64,000 nt of DNA from Tetragonia tetragonoides (lineage: Eukaryota; Streptophyta; Magnoliopsida; Caryophyllales; Aizoaceae): contig CM076140.1 in assembly GCA_038025085.1 (NCBI GenBank), positions 37,385,501-37,449,500 on the forward strand, in the 5' to 3' direction. Below, one piece after another: positions 1 through 10,500 of the stretch. The notes under the pieces are model-generated. The model saw only the letters and a list, made by a program, of their open reading frames with translations, was not told the DNA's origin and ran no database searches. Each line of letters starts with the position of its first letter. The stretch's first letter is position 1. The translations under genes and the position numbers were made by a program.

Positions 1-1357
1 AACTGAACACAAAGTAAAAGATTGAATGTACATAACACAAGGCTTTCTTAACGTGGAAAACCTCCTAGGCTCAATAGGAGTAAAAACCACGACCCAGTTA
101 CTTGGGATTTTATCACACTACTTCTCTTATAACCAGAGCCAAAACAGGATACAGTACAGTACTCTAATCAACACCACACACCGTTACTGATGTGTTGCCA
201 ATCCGTCCAAGTCACACACCGACCTGAGGGAAACTCTACGCTTGTTACTAAGGTAGAGCTATTACAGATTTCCAAATTGTATGTTTATCCTATAACACCC
301 TTCAATACTAAGCAAAATAAGACCACAGAAAACCTATTATGCAATGTCCAATCTAACCAAGACTCAAACTGACCAGGACAGGAAACAGGGTTCAAGGTTG
401 TTCTTGTGAGCACAAGACGTATCTGGTTTGGACGATTTAATACTTTGCACAAATGATTCTGATTTCAATAATGCACGCAAAGCTTAACCCTACAACTAAG
501 CCAATCAGGCTCCTTATATAGGCAGGCCTAGAAGCTCAGTCCATCTAGGCTAAATTCTCTTCAGAATATAAAATATAAGATTTACCAGAAATATAAGATA
601 GAGTTTAAGTAAAGATCAAAGACCTTTCCTTAACTCAACCTATATGATAAAACCGTCCAAATACTTTAACATAAAATCTTGGCCAACTAGCAAGTGATTT
701 ATTAGAATATAATCTCTAAAAGCTAATCAGAAATATTCCAGAAGATAATTCACTTAGCTAAACAATATAAACTTGGCCATTAAGTAAAATAATTTTCCAA
801 GATAATATCTTTTCAAAATAAAATACTTTTCTATTTAAAACACGATTTTGCAATATTCATTTTTCCAAAATAATTTATATTTCTTCAGAAGAATATTTGT
901 GTAAAGATCTAAAAAGATAATACACAAATATTCATAGAAATAATAAATACGATATTATGCAAACTCATCCAGATACACAGCTAGAAGAAACAAGGTTCAA
1001 CTCGTTGTTCCCCTTTGGTTCCTTCAAGCTTCAGTGTTGGTCTTAGAGAACATGGTTCACAAGAATGTTCCCCTGTACTCATAGACGCATGCACTCAGTC
1101 CTACAACCTTGTTCCCTTGTCATGATCAACTTAGACTCTTGCTAACTAGTCAAGCAAAGTACATAAAGACTAATGACAAATGCACTTAACTACATTACAT
1201 AGTCTTCATGTCTTGTGAGGATCCAAGCATCTTCATGAGTAATCATGCTTTGAGCATTACAACTTCTTGCATCTTTAAGTAAACCTGCCATCATAGTTAG
1301 TTTACACAACGATAAGGCCACTATGTTTGTTATCATCAAAACTAGGAACCCAACACA
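1..1357 (-). mobile_element. LTR end, probably copia-type (partial)
   Basis: No coding capacity is seen. Read on the minus strand the segment starts at 1357 with TGTGTTGGGTTCC and a stretch about a value of GATGATAACAAAC, a type of start I associate with plant copia LTRs. The plus-strand copia RT reading frame begins immediately to the right of 1357, so this looks like an LTR inserted into that older copia element. The other LTR end lies outside the window, so neither the full length nor a target duplication can be checked. It could instead be another kind of repeat. Confidence 0.4.
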
Positions 1358-1379
1358 ATTCCCGACCATCATTGGTTCA

Positions 1380-2410
1380 ATGTGGTCAAACGAATCCATG
1401 AGATTACTCAACATGCACACAAACAATGGTATGATGAATTTCATTGCACTATGATTTCGATGGTTTCATGGTTGATGATTATAATACTTATGTTTATTAT
1501 AAATATGATGAGCATGATCATATTCTACAAATTATCCTGTTGTGGATGTCATGTTTGATTTTTTAGTATAAGTATTGTTGTGATAAACACAATATGAACA
1601 TTTTTGAAATCATGCTATGCTATGAAAGATAAGGGTAAATATGTTGTAATTCATTCTTGATATTAAAATCATTAGAACTTCTGAGAATTTGAGTTTTAAT
1701 CAGTCTCATAAAGTTGAGAATTTTTTTTTTTTTAAAAAGTTTAGTCAATTTTGATTCTAACATTCAGTTAGAAAAGAATAGAGGTAATAGTGTATTACAA
1801 GGAGAATATGTTAAGAATGTTGGAAGTGTTTGATGAGTTATACCATACAAAATATAGCATATGGCGTATGCAGGTTGAGTAGATATACTCATAAGCCTAA
1901 TCGTGAATATTGGAATACTTTGATTATTTTATTGAGGTATTTGTAAGGTACCATTAATTTGGGTTTAATTTGCACTACAAGAATTTTTCTTGTGTTTGAA
2001 GGAATTTTCCATGCCAACTAAATCTGCAAGAATGATGAAATACTCTTACTAGTGTTGCTATATTTTGCAAAGCTTCCAAACATTTTTGTGTTGTAAATAT
2101 TAACAATGGAATATAAGCTTTTATTCAAGAGTGGTAGGTTACAAAGACGAATGGCTAAGAAGTTTGCCTGCAGATATTCCATTGTGGGGGAGACCGACTC
2201 CGCTAGTATCCATGTGTTGTGGTTGTCAATTGTGATTGTCAAGTGGCTAATAGAGTAGCCCACAACTATTCTTTCAACGGAGAGAGAAGGCATGTACGCC
2301 TTAGACGTGGAATTGTGAAAAATCTTATCAGATATAATGTGATGTCACTCGAGTGTGCTAAGTTGGAGAGGAACTTGCAAATCCTCTTCCAAAGACCTTT
2401 TAGTGCTTGA
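1380..2410 (+). pseudogene. Copia RT C-terminus and RNase H, broken
   Basis: Translation in shifting frames gives recognisable copia pieces: KQWYDEFH-like and VYYKYDEHDH near 1410-1520 (RT fingers/palm), RLSRYTHKPNREYW near 1875-1915, then an RNase H C-terminus near 2150-2330 with CDCQVANRVAHN and the RRHVRLRR segment that matches the family's RHIRLRH. Several stops and frame changes separate these pieces, so no protein can be made. The assignment to Ty1/copia rests on domain order and these motifs. Confidence 0.75.
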
Positions 2411-2979
2411 GTCAGCATTAGGAATGGGGCTTCAGCCCAGTGGGAGTGAATTGTGACCAGGTTCAATGGGTCAAACGAAATCACAAAACAACTCCAGTCA
2501 TGTACTAGAAACCCAATTCCTCTATAAAATGATGTAGTAATTTTCGTATACTGTCATGTGTGTGAGGTTGACCATTTTAGCTCTTAATGAGTTCATATCC
2601 TTGAAAGGTGGTGTGAGACAGTACACACTTGATGAACTCACCTATGTGAATGTAGGGGAATTGCCCGCCCCCTATGAGAGCATTTGGGCTAATGACTCTC
2701 TAGAGCGTTCAGAGAAATATACAGGCACGTAAGGGGCTAATGTATATATGTTTTTCGTGAGAGTAAATCTAATTTTGAGGTTAAACAAGTGCGCAGTTTG
2801 TACTGAACAAATATCGTGAAAGTTCAAGGAATTTTTTTCCACCTAAATGGTTGTTGGGCAAACTTGTAAGCACAAGGTACTAATTCAAGTCCACAAGACA
2901 TTAGTAACGTAACGTGCGACCTCCTACTGCCATTCGAACCTTGTTCCTTTCTATCTTTCCTTTGAATCATGTGGGGGAT

Positions 2980-3509
2980 TGTTGGAATATTTGCTTCAAA
3001 GAAAAGATGTTGGACAATATTATTATCCCACATTGGTAGCTTACAAGAGGTAAGTTGTTTGGTTACCATAATGGGATGACTCCTTAATTCCCCACATTAA
3101 TGAAGTTTGACTGGAGAAGATTAATTGCTTTCCGTTACACAAATCAATAAGTGCTTTCCGTTACAAATATCAATTCCCTTGATATTCCTCCTTTATGACC
3201 TCCATATTCATTGTCTTTGCCATTATCTCCTCTATTTTTCTCTATATATTGGAGAGTTCCCGCTTCACAAAGGGACACAAATACACAAAAATACTCTCTT
3301 TCTGATTCGTTTGGAGATAATTCAGTTTGCTTTCAAAACCATTGCACCGTAGTACACCGGAGCTTTGGTTGCCGTGTATCCCTGGAGGTCGGTTGCCGGA
3401 CATTCCCTAGTGTACGTGTGGGGGCAAATTCGACTTTAGGACAGTGATTTATCACGGCACGGGTTTCGTTCGAGATAAGTTTGTTCTATAATTAGCCTTG
3501 TTTCTAACA
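2980..3509 (+). repeat. Copia 3' LTR
   Basis: The segment starts TGTTGGAATATT directly after a G-rich polypurine tract and ends TTTCTAACA, giving the TG...CA ends expected of an LTR. Length is 530 bp. The following five bases are GTAAG; the matching left target duplication is not in the window because the 5' half of the element is lost. Confidence 0.75.
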
Positions 3510-4434
3510 GTAAGAAATTTCATATACTCATTATTTCCACATTAACAGCATTTATAATACAACAACATCGATTAGTACTCTCTTGAGCACTTTAAAAATC
3601 TATAAGACCAAATAAAGAACAACCACACTCGTCGGCTTAGTAGCACACATTTTAATTCACATAGTTAGAGGTGTCAAACAGGTCGGTCAGGTCGGGTTCG
3701 GGTCCGGTCACTTTCGGTCGGGTCATTTAACAGGTCGGGTCGTTTTATTTTCGGGTTGAGAAAAGCTTGTTCATGACCCAATGTGTTCGGGTTCGGGTCG
3801 ACCCAACGGGTTGAACACTTATTTTTTTTAATTTGGTTATAATTGCATAATTAATTTTATTTTCAGCTTTAAAATAAAAAATTGACATACTATATTAATA
3901 TTAGACATAAAAGATATGGTTCTAATCTACTTGAAAAATATTTCGTAAGGTTTTCACCTGTTATTGGGTTTTTACTAATGGAAAAGAAGTATCAAAATCC
4001 ATACCAATATGACAATTAGTCAAAATCGTTTCATAAGTAATAGAAAAACTCTTATTTAAGAGAAATATGAAATTATGAATCTCAAAGTTAGTTGATATGT
4101 TAGAAATTTTGATATGATAAAGTCAATTGTCATCCATTTTTCTCATGTTGAGGTATTTTATTTTGAACGTCCCAACCCAACGGGTCGACCCAGAGCGGGT
4201 TCGGGTTTGACCCAATAAATATCGGTTTTTCGGGTTCGGTATGCATCGGGTTTTGAGTTGGAATTCTTTGTTCATGACCCAGACTTTTCGGGTCGGTATG
4301 GGTCGAGTTTTCGGGTCGGATCAAATTTTGACAGCTCTACACATAGTCCTATTCTCATTACTAATTTCCTTTCCCTTAGTTTATACACCAAATATAATTT
4401 AGTGCTGACCTTAACCTAGAGCTCTGATACCAAT
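3510..4434 (-). mobile_element. 5' internal region of a minus-strand LTR element
   Basis: This is non-coding sequence next to the PBS of the LTR at 4435-7787. The complement of the initiator tRNA-Met primer site reads GCTCTGATACCA at 4421-4432, two bases from the LTR. The region carries a hAT-like insertion (3666-4339). The remainder of the element (gag-pol) is missing to the left, where the copia LTR ends at 3509. Confidence 0.6.
3666..4339. mobile_element. Non-autonomous hAT-like element
   Basis: The element is about 674 bp. Its ends are inverted: TAGAGGTGTCAAA on the left and TTTTGACAGCTCTA on the right. It is flanked by a perfect 8-bp duplication, CACATAGT, at 3658-3665 and 4340-4347, the size typical of hAT transposition. 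Both ends are rich in GGGTCGGGTTCGGGT-like sequence and its complement, so the element can fold back. The short minus-strand ORF at 4130-4324 translates this repeat and is not a gene. No transposase is present. Confidence 0.8.
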
Positions 4435-6292
4435 TGTAACACCCTGAAACTTCCGACCATTTTTTTATTTATTAATATAAAGCAGCGGAAAACAAACGGA
4501 AATCCCAAGGTGCTATGCCGCATTTATTAAATTAAATGCAAGGCCCAACCAAACTAAAAATAAATAATACCAACATTAATAACTTAATAATTAATTTCCA
4601 GCTTAAATTAAACAAAGTCCAACTCAAAACATGACTAATAATAACAATAATAACTCCCAAATCTCAATCCAACTAAAATACTTAAATAATATTCCGTATG
4701 AAATCTAATAATTCTTCCATCTACCGTCCTCACTTCAACGCTTATTCATCAAACTCACATGTAAAATATATAAGAAGAGAAACAAGGCAAACCAAAAGAA
4801 GAAAATCAGCAAAAGCTAGTAACTCTACTCTACCCCGTAAAATTCATTTGCAAACCCTTACCTGGATTTTCCAAAATATTTTGTTTAAATTCATTTCATA
4901 CACACATAGCATAAAACCAAGCACACGCACACCAATCATATATTTATTCATTAATCGTTAAGTCATCTTGTTTAGAGGGAAGAACGACAAGACAAAATTT
5001 CCCAAATGGAGAAGGGATTTCAACCTTTCGATACCAAAAATATTTCCACCAACTAATCAGCAAAAGTGTAAGTGTGCACACCCCCTTCTAAAACCTTCAC
5101 GGCTTAAAATGACGACAATAGAGTACCACTATACGTCTATACTCAGTCCAATTTGGACAACCAATATAACCAAAATCATGAAATCAGTATCCTAAGAGTC
5201 AAGATAAGTACAGAGCTTACGTAAACCGCAGTCCCGCAAGATATACAATTAAGTATCCACCATATCTATGTCTAACCTTTAGGGGATCCTACCTAATGAT
5301 CTCTTAACCCTCAAAATAGTTTTAATAATCATGATCATACTAACAACAATAATCCACACCAGTTATATCACAAAATTTCAATAATAATCCAATTCCAATA
5401 TACTCATATTTCACATGAACCAATCACAAGATTCTATCCATTACTCACCATATAAAATCCAATATCATTATCAATTTATCGATGATAAGCCGATATTCCA
5501 ATACTCAATCAATGCATGCTTCCCATAAAATTACTTCACATAATTAATCCATCAAATATAATCTTTCTATATAATTAATCCAACATAAATTAATTCATCA
5601 TAAAACCATCATAAATAATATATCCAAGACCATACAACATGATTCAAATTTAATATAGTCCATCCAAGCTTACTCAAATATACCACTTAGCACATACTCA
5701 AACTTTTCATGGGGTTGAGTAAAATTGTAGACATAGAATTACCTTGATTCCTACGCTCCAACCAAACAAACTCAAATCTGAAATCTGACATCAGTACGCG
5801 CAATCTAAAACAAATACTCGAACGGACCATCAAACAAAGTCCATATCTTCTAAAAATTGGCGTACAGGCTGAGGACATACTAAGATTCAATTACACTTAA
5901 ACGTTTGTACAAATCATGTATAGATTTTGAGATATGATAGAACAATGTAGGCGGATCTGAATCTCGCATCAGCACTGGGCTGCCTCAAGAAAAAAATAAT
6001 TTGGGGTATCAAACGATCTCTAAAAATTACTAAACATTGCAGTGTGGTTATAAACATTTGGTTCTCAAACATATCCAAAATTCAAGTTCATGCGATAAGT
6101 AGAACATGAGAAACGGAGTTTTCAACCCAACAGTGTGTGCTGGACAGTTTTAGGGTTTTTATGAGGCTTGTGAGAGAGACAACGTGAGTGAACTTTATTG
6201 ACTCACTAGGCTCGAATAAAGAGGAAAAGAATCAGATTTAATAATGTCAAAGGTATTTATAGAGGTTAGGAAACCTTTACCTAGTTAGAATC

Positions 6293-7609
6293 TGTAAGGA
6301 CCTGGGATTATCGTCCAATCCTTTTCTTACGAAGTGTTTGGTTTCCACAGAGTGCGTCCTTATAGAAAATTTGTAAGTTGGGGGTTTAGATAAGTTCAAG
6401 GGACCATCGAGTTAGAAAAGCTTTTGAAAAGACTTGAATTGAATAAAAACCATGAAAGAGGTCACAAATCTGCTATTGGCGTTTTATTGAAGGGACAAAC
6501 CGAAGGGACAACCCAATAGCGCGAAAAGTGAACTGATCATGTTTTTAGAAAGACTCCCGCTCATATAGAACATATGAGTACCCAAGAATAAAGAGTTCGG
6601 GGCCGAAGGTACGAGGTGGGAAGGTGTTAGGCACCCAACTCGCCCATTTATGACGGCCTCTACTAACTCAAGTTTGCTTAATAATTTAAAGACATGATTC
6701 CCACACAAACCGGATTAACAACCTAGACTTAGAGTATTAATTGGTTCACCACAAGCATCACAACATTTATTTTTGACCCTTATTTAGACATGCATTTGAT
6801 TGGCAAGTTTGGCAGCACAACGACTAGACAGACAATATTTAGGAAGCGATAAAAAACGTTTACTAGCATGATATCTACATTATGACTACTAGAAAATAAA
6901 CAATTAGGCAATTAATTTAATTTGAGCCCTCAGGAGTTTGTACCTGAACTGTAGGCTATATTTGACAAGAATAGTAAAACAAGATCTCAAGTTTGGAAGA
7001 AAGAGGGGGAAGCTCGGTGTCAATACTCTCGAGAATAAAGGTTGTCAACTGTAGACCGTGTGTTTTGAACTGAGGGTGAAGGGTTGTTTATATAGGCGTG
7101 GGGAAGTAGGGTTGAACGACAGAAATTGAGCTGAAAAACGAGACGGGCTTGAAAAATGAGTTGGGCCCAAAGCATGGTCAGCGCCGCTAGCGGCGCTGGT
7201 CAGGGCCGCTAGTGACCCTGGGACTTATTCCAGGGCCGATGACGGCTCTCAGCAGCCAGTTGGATGTCGTCATTATGACAATGACGACATCCAGTCAATT
7301 TTTATTTTCCGGAGGAATTTTTGTATTCCGGAAAATATGAAAAGACCATTTTACCCTTGGACGATAAAAGACGGTTCTACCCCTAAATCGCAACTTGGCG
7401 ACCGGGAGTCGGAAAAAGGCGTGAGACGTGTCGTTGGAAAGCTCCTGAACGGGGCTTCTGAATGGAATGGAATGAAGGAATGTTTGGAGGGAAAACCTGA
7501 GACCTTATCTTAACTATTAAAGCAAAAATAGCAGTTCAAGTTTATAAATTACTCCTTTCATCATCGGGCTTTTGCGGAGAAATATGAAGACCCTTTTTTG
7601 GCGTCTACA
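6293..7609 (-). mobile_element. Solo LTR, TSD GAATC
   Basis: The plus strand reads TGTAAGGACC at the left end and GGCGTCTACA at the right, flanked by a perfect 5-bp duplication, GAATC, at 6288-6292 and 7610-7614. No internal region is present, so this is a solo LTR of 1317 bp formed by LTR-LTR recombination. The minus-strand start TGTAGACGCC is reminiscent of Tat/Ogre-type gypsy LTRs; that family call is tentative. It carries a cluster of strong hairpins at 7179-7336. Confidence 0.85.
7179..7336. repeat. Hairpin cluster inside the solo LTR
   Basis: Three strong inverted repeats lie within about 160 bp. The first is a perfect 20-bp palindrome at 7179-7198 centred on GCTAGC. The second has 14-bp arms at 7261-7274 and 7280-7293 with a 5-base loop. 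The third has 10-bp arms ATTTTCCGGA (7304-7313) and TCCGGAAAAT (7327-7336). A weaker one lies at about 7201-7222. Confidence 0.8.
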
Positions 7610-7789
7610 GAATCCTAATCTGACTAGAACAACTCAATTAAGGAAAGTATCTCAAAGAATATATCTTTTCCTTTTTCAACACCAAATAATAAGGAAATGA
7701 AGATTAATAAATATTATTTCCTCCAAAATTCATATTCCATATCAAATAATCAAATTATTGCATATTATAAATATGCGAGGTATTACACT

Positions 7790-8450
7790 GCACCTGAATG
7801 TTTTTCTCACGAGGATGGATACATCATTTTTCGATTTGCTTCAATGGAAGACAAAGATGAAGTGCTTAATCCTGAAACTTATGCTTTTAATGCTAAACCT
7901 TTTATGCTTAGATAATGGTCAGGTAACTTTGTTTTGGATCCTGAATCATTTAGAACTGTTTTATTGTGGATTCAATTGCTCAAGCTTCCTTTGGGTTGTT
8001 GGTCTCTTGATTCTTGGATAGATTGGGCAGTTGTCTTGGGAAGCCTCTCTCTATTGATAGAGTTACTGTAGAACAAGAGAGAATTTCCTATGCCTGACTC
8101 CTTGTTGAGGTGGATATCACTATCCCATACAAGGATGAAGTGTGGCTTAAAGTAGATGATGGCTTTATGGTCTGTGATTTGTGAATGGAAGCCTGCTTTT
8201 TTGTTAGAAGTGTAGGAAATTTGGCAATGTTGAGGAAATAATGTGTGGTGTGAGGCAACCTCACCAAAATCCTCAAGCAATTGAGCCAGCTAGAAACAAC
8301 AACAGAAGAAGGAGATGCAGAGGGAAGAATGCTCAATGGGTTCCTAGAACAACATGAAGGAAAAATGATGTACAAGCTGCAACTAGCTCTGGAATTGGGC
8401 CAAGTACAATAAGGCAGCCTCCTCAGAAGAAGAAACTGATGAACATCCTG
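7790..8450 (+). pseudogene. LINE ORF1 (DUF4283) remnant
   Basis: The reading begins with DGYIIFRFASMEDKDEVL (about 7815-7870), continues in another frame with NFVLDPESFRTV and a W-rich stretch (7925-8040), and then a segment matching the VEVDI...DEVWLKVDDG region (8090-8160). These are hallmarks of the DUF4283 nucleic-acid-binding ORF1 of plant LINEs, though frames change repeatedly. The N-terminus is missing because of the LTR insertion. Confidence 0.7.
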
Positions 8451-9088
8451 AATAATAAGATCCCTAAAGTTGATAATTTTGAAACCTTTTATTTTGTGTT
8501 GCAGCAACTAGATAAGTCTATTGAGAGCAGAGATGAGAAAGGCAACAAGTGCCTTATTCAAATTGAACCAGGTTGCATAATTCCTTTGCAATGTTGCAAG
8601 AGGAGTTTTCCCTTTGTTTTTGATATGCCAGCAGAGACTATATTAGAGACGGATCATGCTTCTCACATTGAGAAGACCACAATTATATGTTTGGAGGGAA
8701 TCCTGGGTTAAGGGTTCCTTCACCTTCTCGTTCCCAATGAATTTTCATTTTTGGAATGTTAGAGGGATGATTAAAACCTCTAAACTGAAGATGTGAGGAA
8801 ATACTTGATTAAAAGTAAGGTGTGTTTTGCAGCATTACTAGAAATTAGAGTTAAACCTCCTAAGGCTAATAAGATTTTTAGTAGCATTAACAATAACTGG
8901 TTGTACTTTTGCAACCATAATGATGCTCCTAATGGGAGAATATGGATTACTTGGGACCTTACTATGATTAGTATACAATTTAAACATGTTGCTGATCAGT
9001 TTGTCCATATGAGAATTACTCTTGTATCTGGAGTGAGTACGCTAATAACTACAATCTATGCCAGAAATAGTGAAAGCTTGAGAAATAA

Positions 9089-9244
9089 CTAGTTACAACA
9101 AAAATGGCCAAATATATCATTAAATTTTTGAACATGTTAACTCGATACAACAAAAATGGCCAAATATATCATTCAATTTTTGAACATGTTAACTATTTAC
9201 AACAAAAATAGCCAAATATATCATTCAATTTTTGAACATATTCA
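9089..9244 (+). repeat. 3 x 52-bp tandem repeat
   Basis: Three near-identical units (9089-9140, 9141-9192, 9193-9244) each contain ACAACAAAAATGGCC and AATTTTTGAACATGTT. A single unit is present at the equivalent place in the duplicated copy (about 10108-10159). It interrupts the LINE endonuclease frame and so is not part of the original LINE. Confidence 0.85.
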
Positions 9245-9341
9245 CTAGTAACTAGGATACTGCTGGAGAGATATTGCAAATTTTGGATCTGCTATCAAGG
9301 AACCTTGACTTGTTGGAGGTGACTTCAATACAACTAGGAGC

Positions 9342-9821
9342 TGTTTGAAATAAAAGTTCCTTTGTATGAATTGGAAAATTTATAAATAAATAAAATAGTA
9401 TTATCTTTTTATTTATTTATTTATTTTGTTATTGATAATATTAAAAAAAATTGACAAGTCAGTAATTGGGGTTTGGGATAACTGCTTTCCCTAAGCAGTA
9501 TAAATAACCCAAAGGCCCTGTTGAAAAAGAACGTTGTTTTCAGAACAAAACTTTCCCTTCATTTTACAAATCTCTGAGTATTGACATGGTTGTATTTGCT
9601 GGAGCTTTAATGGATTGAAGTGTCCCTTCCATAAAAGACGCATCCGTTCTATCTTGGGAGGCGTTTGCTTAACACCTTGGGCACCAAGAGGGAGCAAATA
9701 CGTCTTAAGGAGACAACTAAATTAGTTGGGCTCAGAATAACATTGGTTCTTTAATCAGGTTTTTTCATAATCTAATTTATTTCATCCGAATCTAGATGTT
9801 TAATATGCCCTAGATATAACA
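9342..9821 (-). mobile_element. Solo LTR, TSD GGAGC
   Basis: The 480-bp segment runs from TGTTTGAAATAAAAG to CTAGATATAACA and is flanked by a perfect 5-bp duplication, GGAGC, at 9337-9341 and 9822-9826. The undisturbed target is visible in copy B near 10249. Orientation is inferred as minus from a TATTTATACTGC-like promoter motif on that strand. The small minus-strand ORF inside it (9491-9697) resembles nothing I recognise. Confidence 0.85.
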
Positions 9822-10082
9822 GGAGCTACTATGAGAAAGTCTAATTTAGGAATGTTTTTTCTGGTTTTTTTCCGGGTCAGAAGAACTCGAGAATTTTTGC
9901 TACAACCTTAACCTTGATGATATCAAGGCCTAAAGAGAAGAGTTTACTTGGTCTAATAAGCAGAATGTGCAGGACAGGGTGTACAACAGGATTAATAGGA
10001 TTTTGGGAAACTTCGAATGTGTTTCTGCTTTTCCAACTATTGAAGCTGAATTCAAGGAGGCCTTGTATCTGATCACTCCCAT

Positions 10083-10500
10083 ATAGTGAAAGCTTGAGAA
10101 TTAACTAGTTACAACAAAAATGGCCAAAGATATCATTTAATTTTTGAACATGTTAACTAGTAACTAGTATACTGCTGAAGAGATATTGCATATTTTGGAT
10201 CTGCTATCAGGGAACACTAGCTTGTTGGAGATGACTTCAATACAATTAGGAGTTACGATGAGAGAGCCTAATTTGGGAATGTTTTTTCTGGTTCAGAAGA
10301 ACTCGAGAATTTCTGCTACAACCTTAACCTTGATGATATCAAGGCCAACAGAGGAGGGTTTACTTGGTCCAGTAAGTAGAACGTGCACGACAGGATGTAC
10401 AACAGGATTAATAGGCTTTTGGGAAACTTTGAATGTGTATCTGCTTTTCCGGCTGTTAAAGCTGAATTCAAGGAGACCTTTGTATCTGATCACTTCATCC
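10083..10500 (+). repeat. Tandem duplication within the LINE, copy B
   Basis: This is the second copy of the endonuclease segment. It begins ATAGTGAAAGCTTGAGAATTAACTAG and continues without break into the rest of ORF2. It lacks the solo LTR and has one, not three, 52-bp units. Confidence 0.8.

Larger units (their letters stand above)
1358..3509 (+). mobile_element. Decayed Ty1/copia element, 3' portion
   Basis: This is the 3' part of a copia retrotransposon: RT C-terminus, RNase H, a non-coding 3' region, a polypurine tract (about 2971-2979, GTGGGGGAT) and a 3' LTR (2980-3509). Everything 5' of the RT is cut off by the LTR ending at 1357. The 3' LTR abuts sequence belonging to a different, minus-strand LTR element, so the copia copy probably inserted into that element before losing its left half. 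Confidence 0.75.
4435..7787 (-). repeat. 5' LTR of a minus-strand gypsy-like element, with nested solo LTR
   Basis: The LTR starts TGTAACACCC next to the PBS and ends GAGGTATTACA, where LINE ORF1 sequence resumes. Subtracting the 1317-bp solo LTR and its 5-bp duplication leaves about 2.03 kb. The ends resemble those of the LTRs at 40510-50328 and 59214-62012 (TGTAACA...TTACA), so all may belong to related large-LTR gypsy lineages. Only the PBS side is preserved; the element's 3' LTR is not in the window. Confidence 0.7.
9067..10082 (+). repeat. Tandem duplication within the LINE, copy A
   Basis: It starts ATAGTGAAAGCTTGAGAA and covers endonuclease sequence that is repeated from 10083. Copy A contains two extra features absent from copy B: expansion of a 52-bp unit to three copies and the solo LTR at 9342-9821. 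Without that LTR it is about 530 bp, close to copy B. Confidence 0.8.

Noticed and set aside
1972..1990. CACTACAAGAATTTTTC as a second CACTA terminus
   Set aside because: The bases fit the copia RNase H reading (HYKNF-like), and no inverted partner or subterminal repeats are present.
4130..4324. Minus-strand ORF with repeated Pro/Asn-rich words
   Set aside because: It is the GGGTCGGGTT repeat of the hAT-like element read as protein.
3660..4330. GGGTCGGGTT repeats as telomere-like or G-quadruplex array
   Set aside because: The plant telomere unit is TTTAGGG and is absent; the repeats are explained as arms of a transposon with target duplication.
9491..9697. Possible processed pseudogene on the minus strand
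   Set aside because: It lies wholly inside a 480-bp solo LTR with perfect target duplication, and no known protein similarity is recognised.
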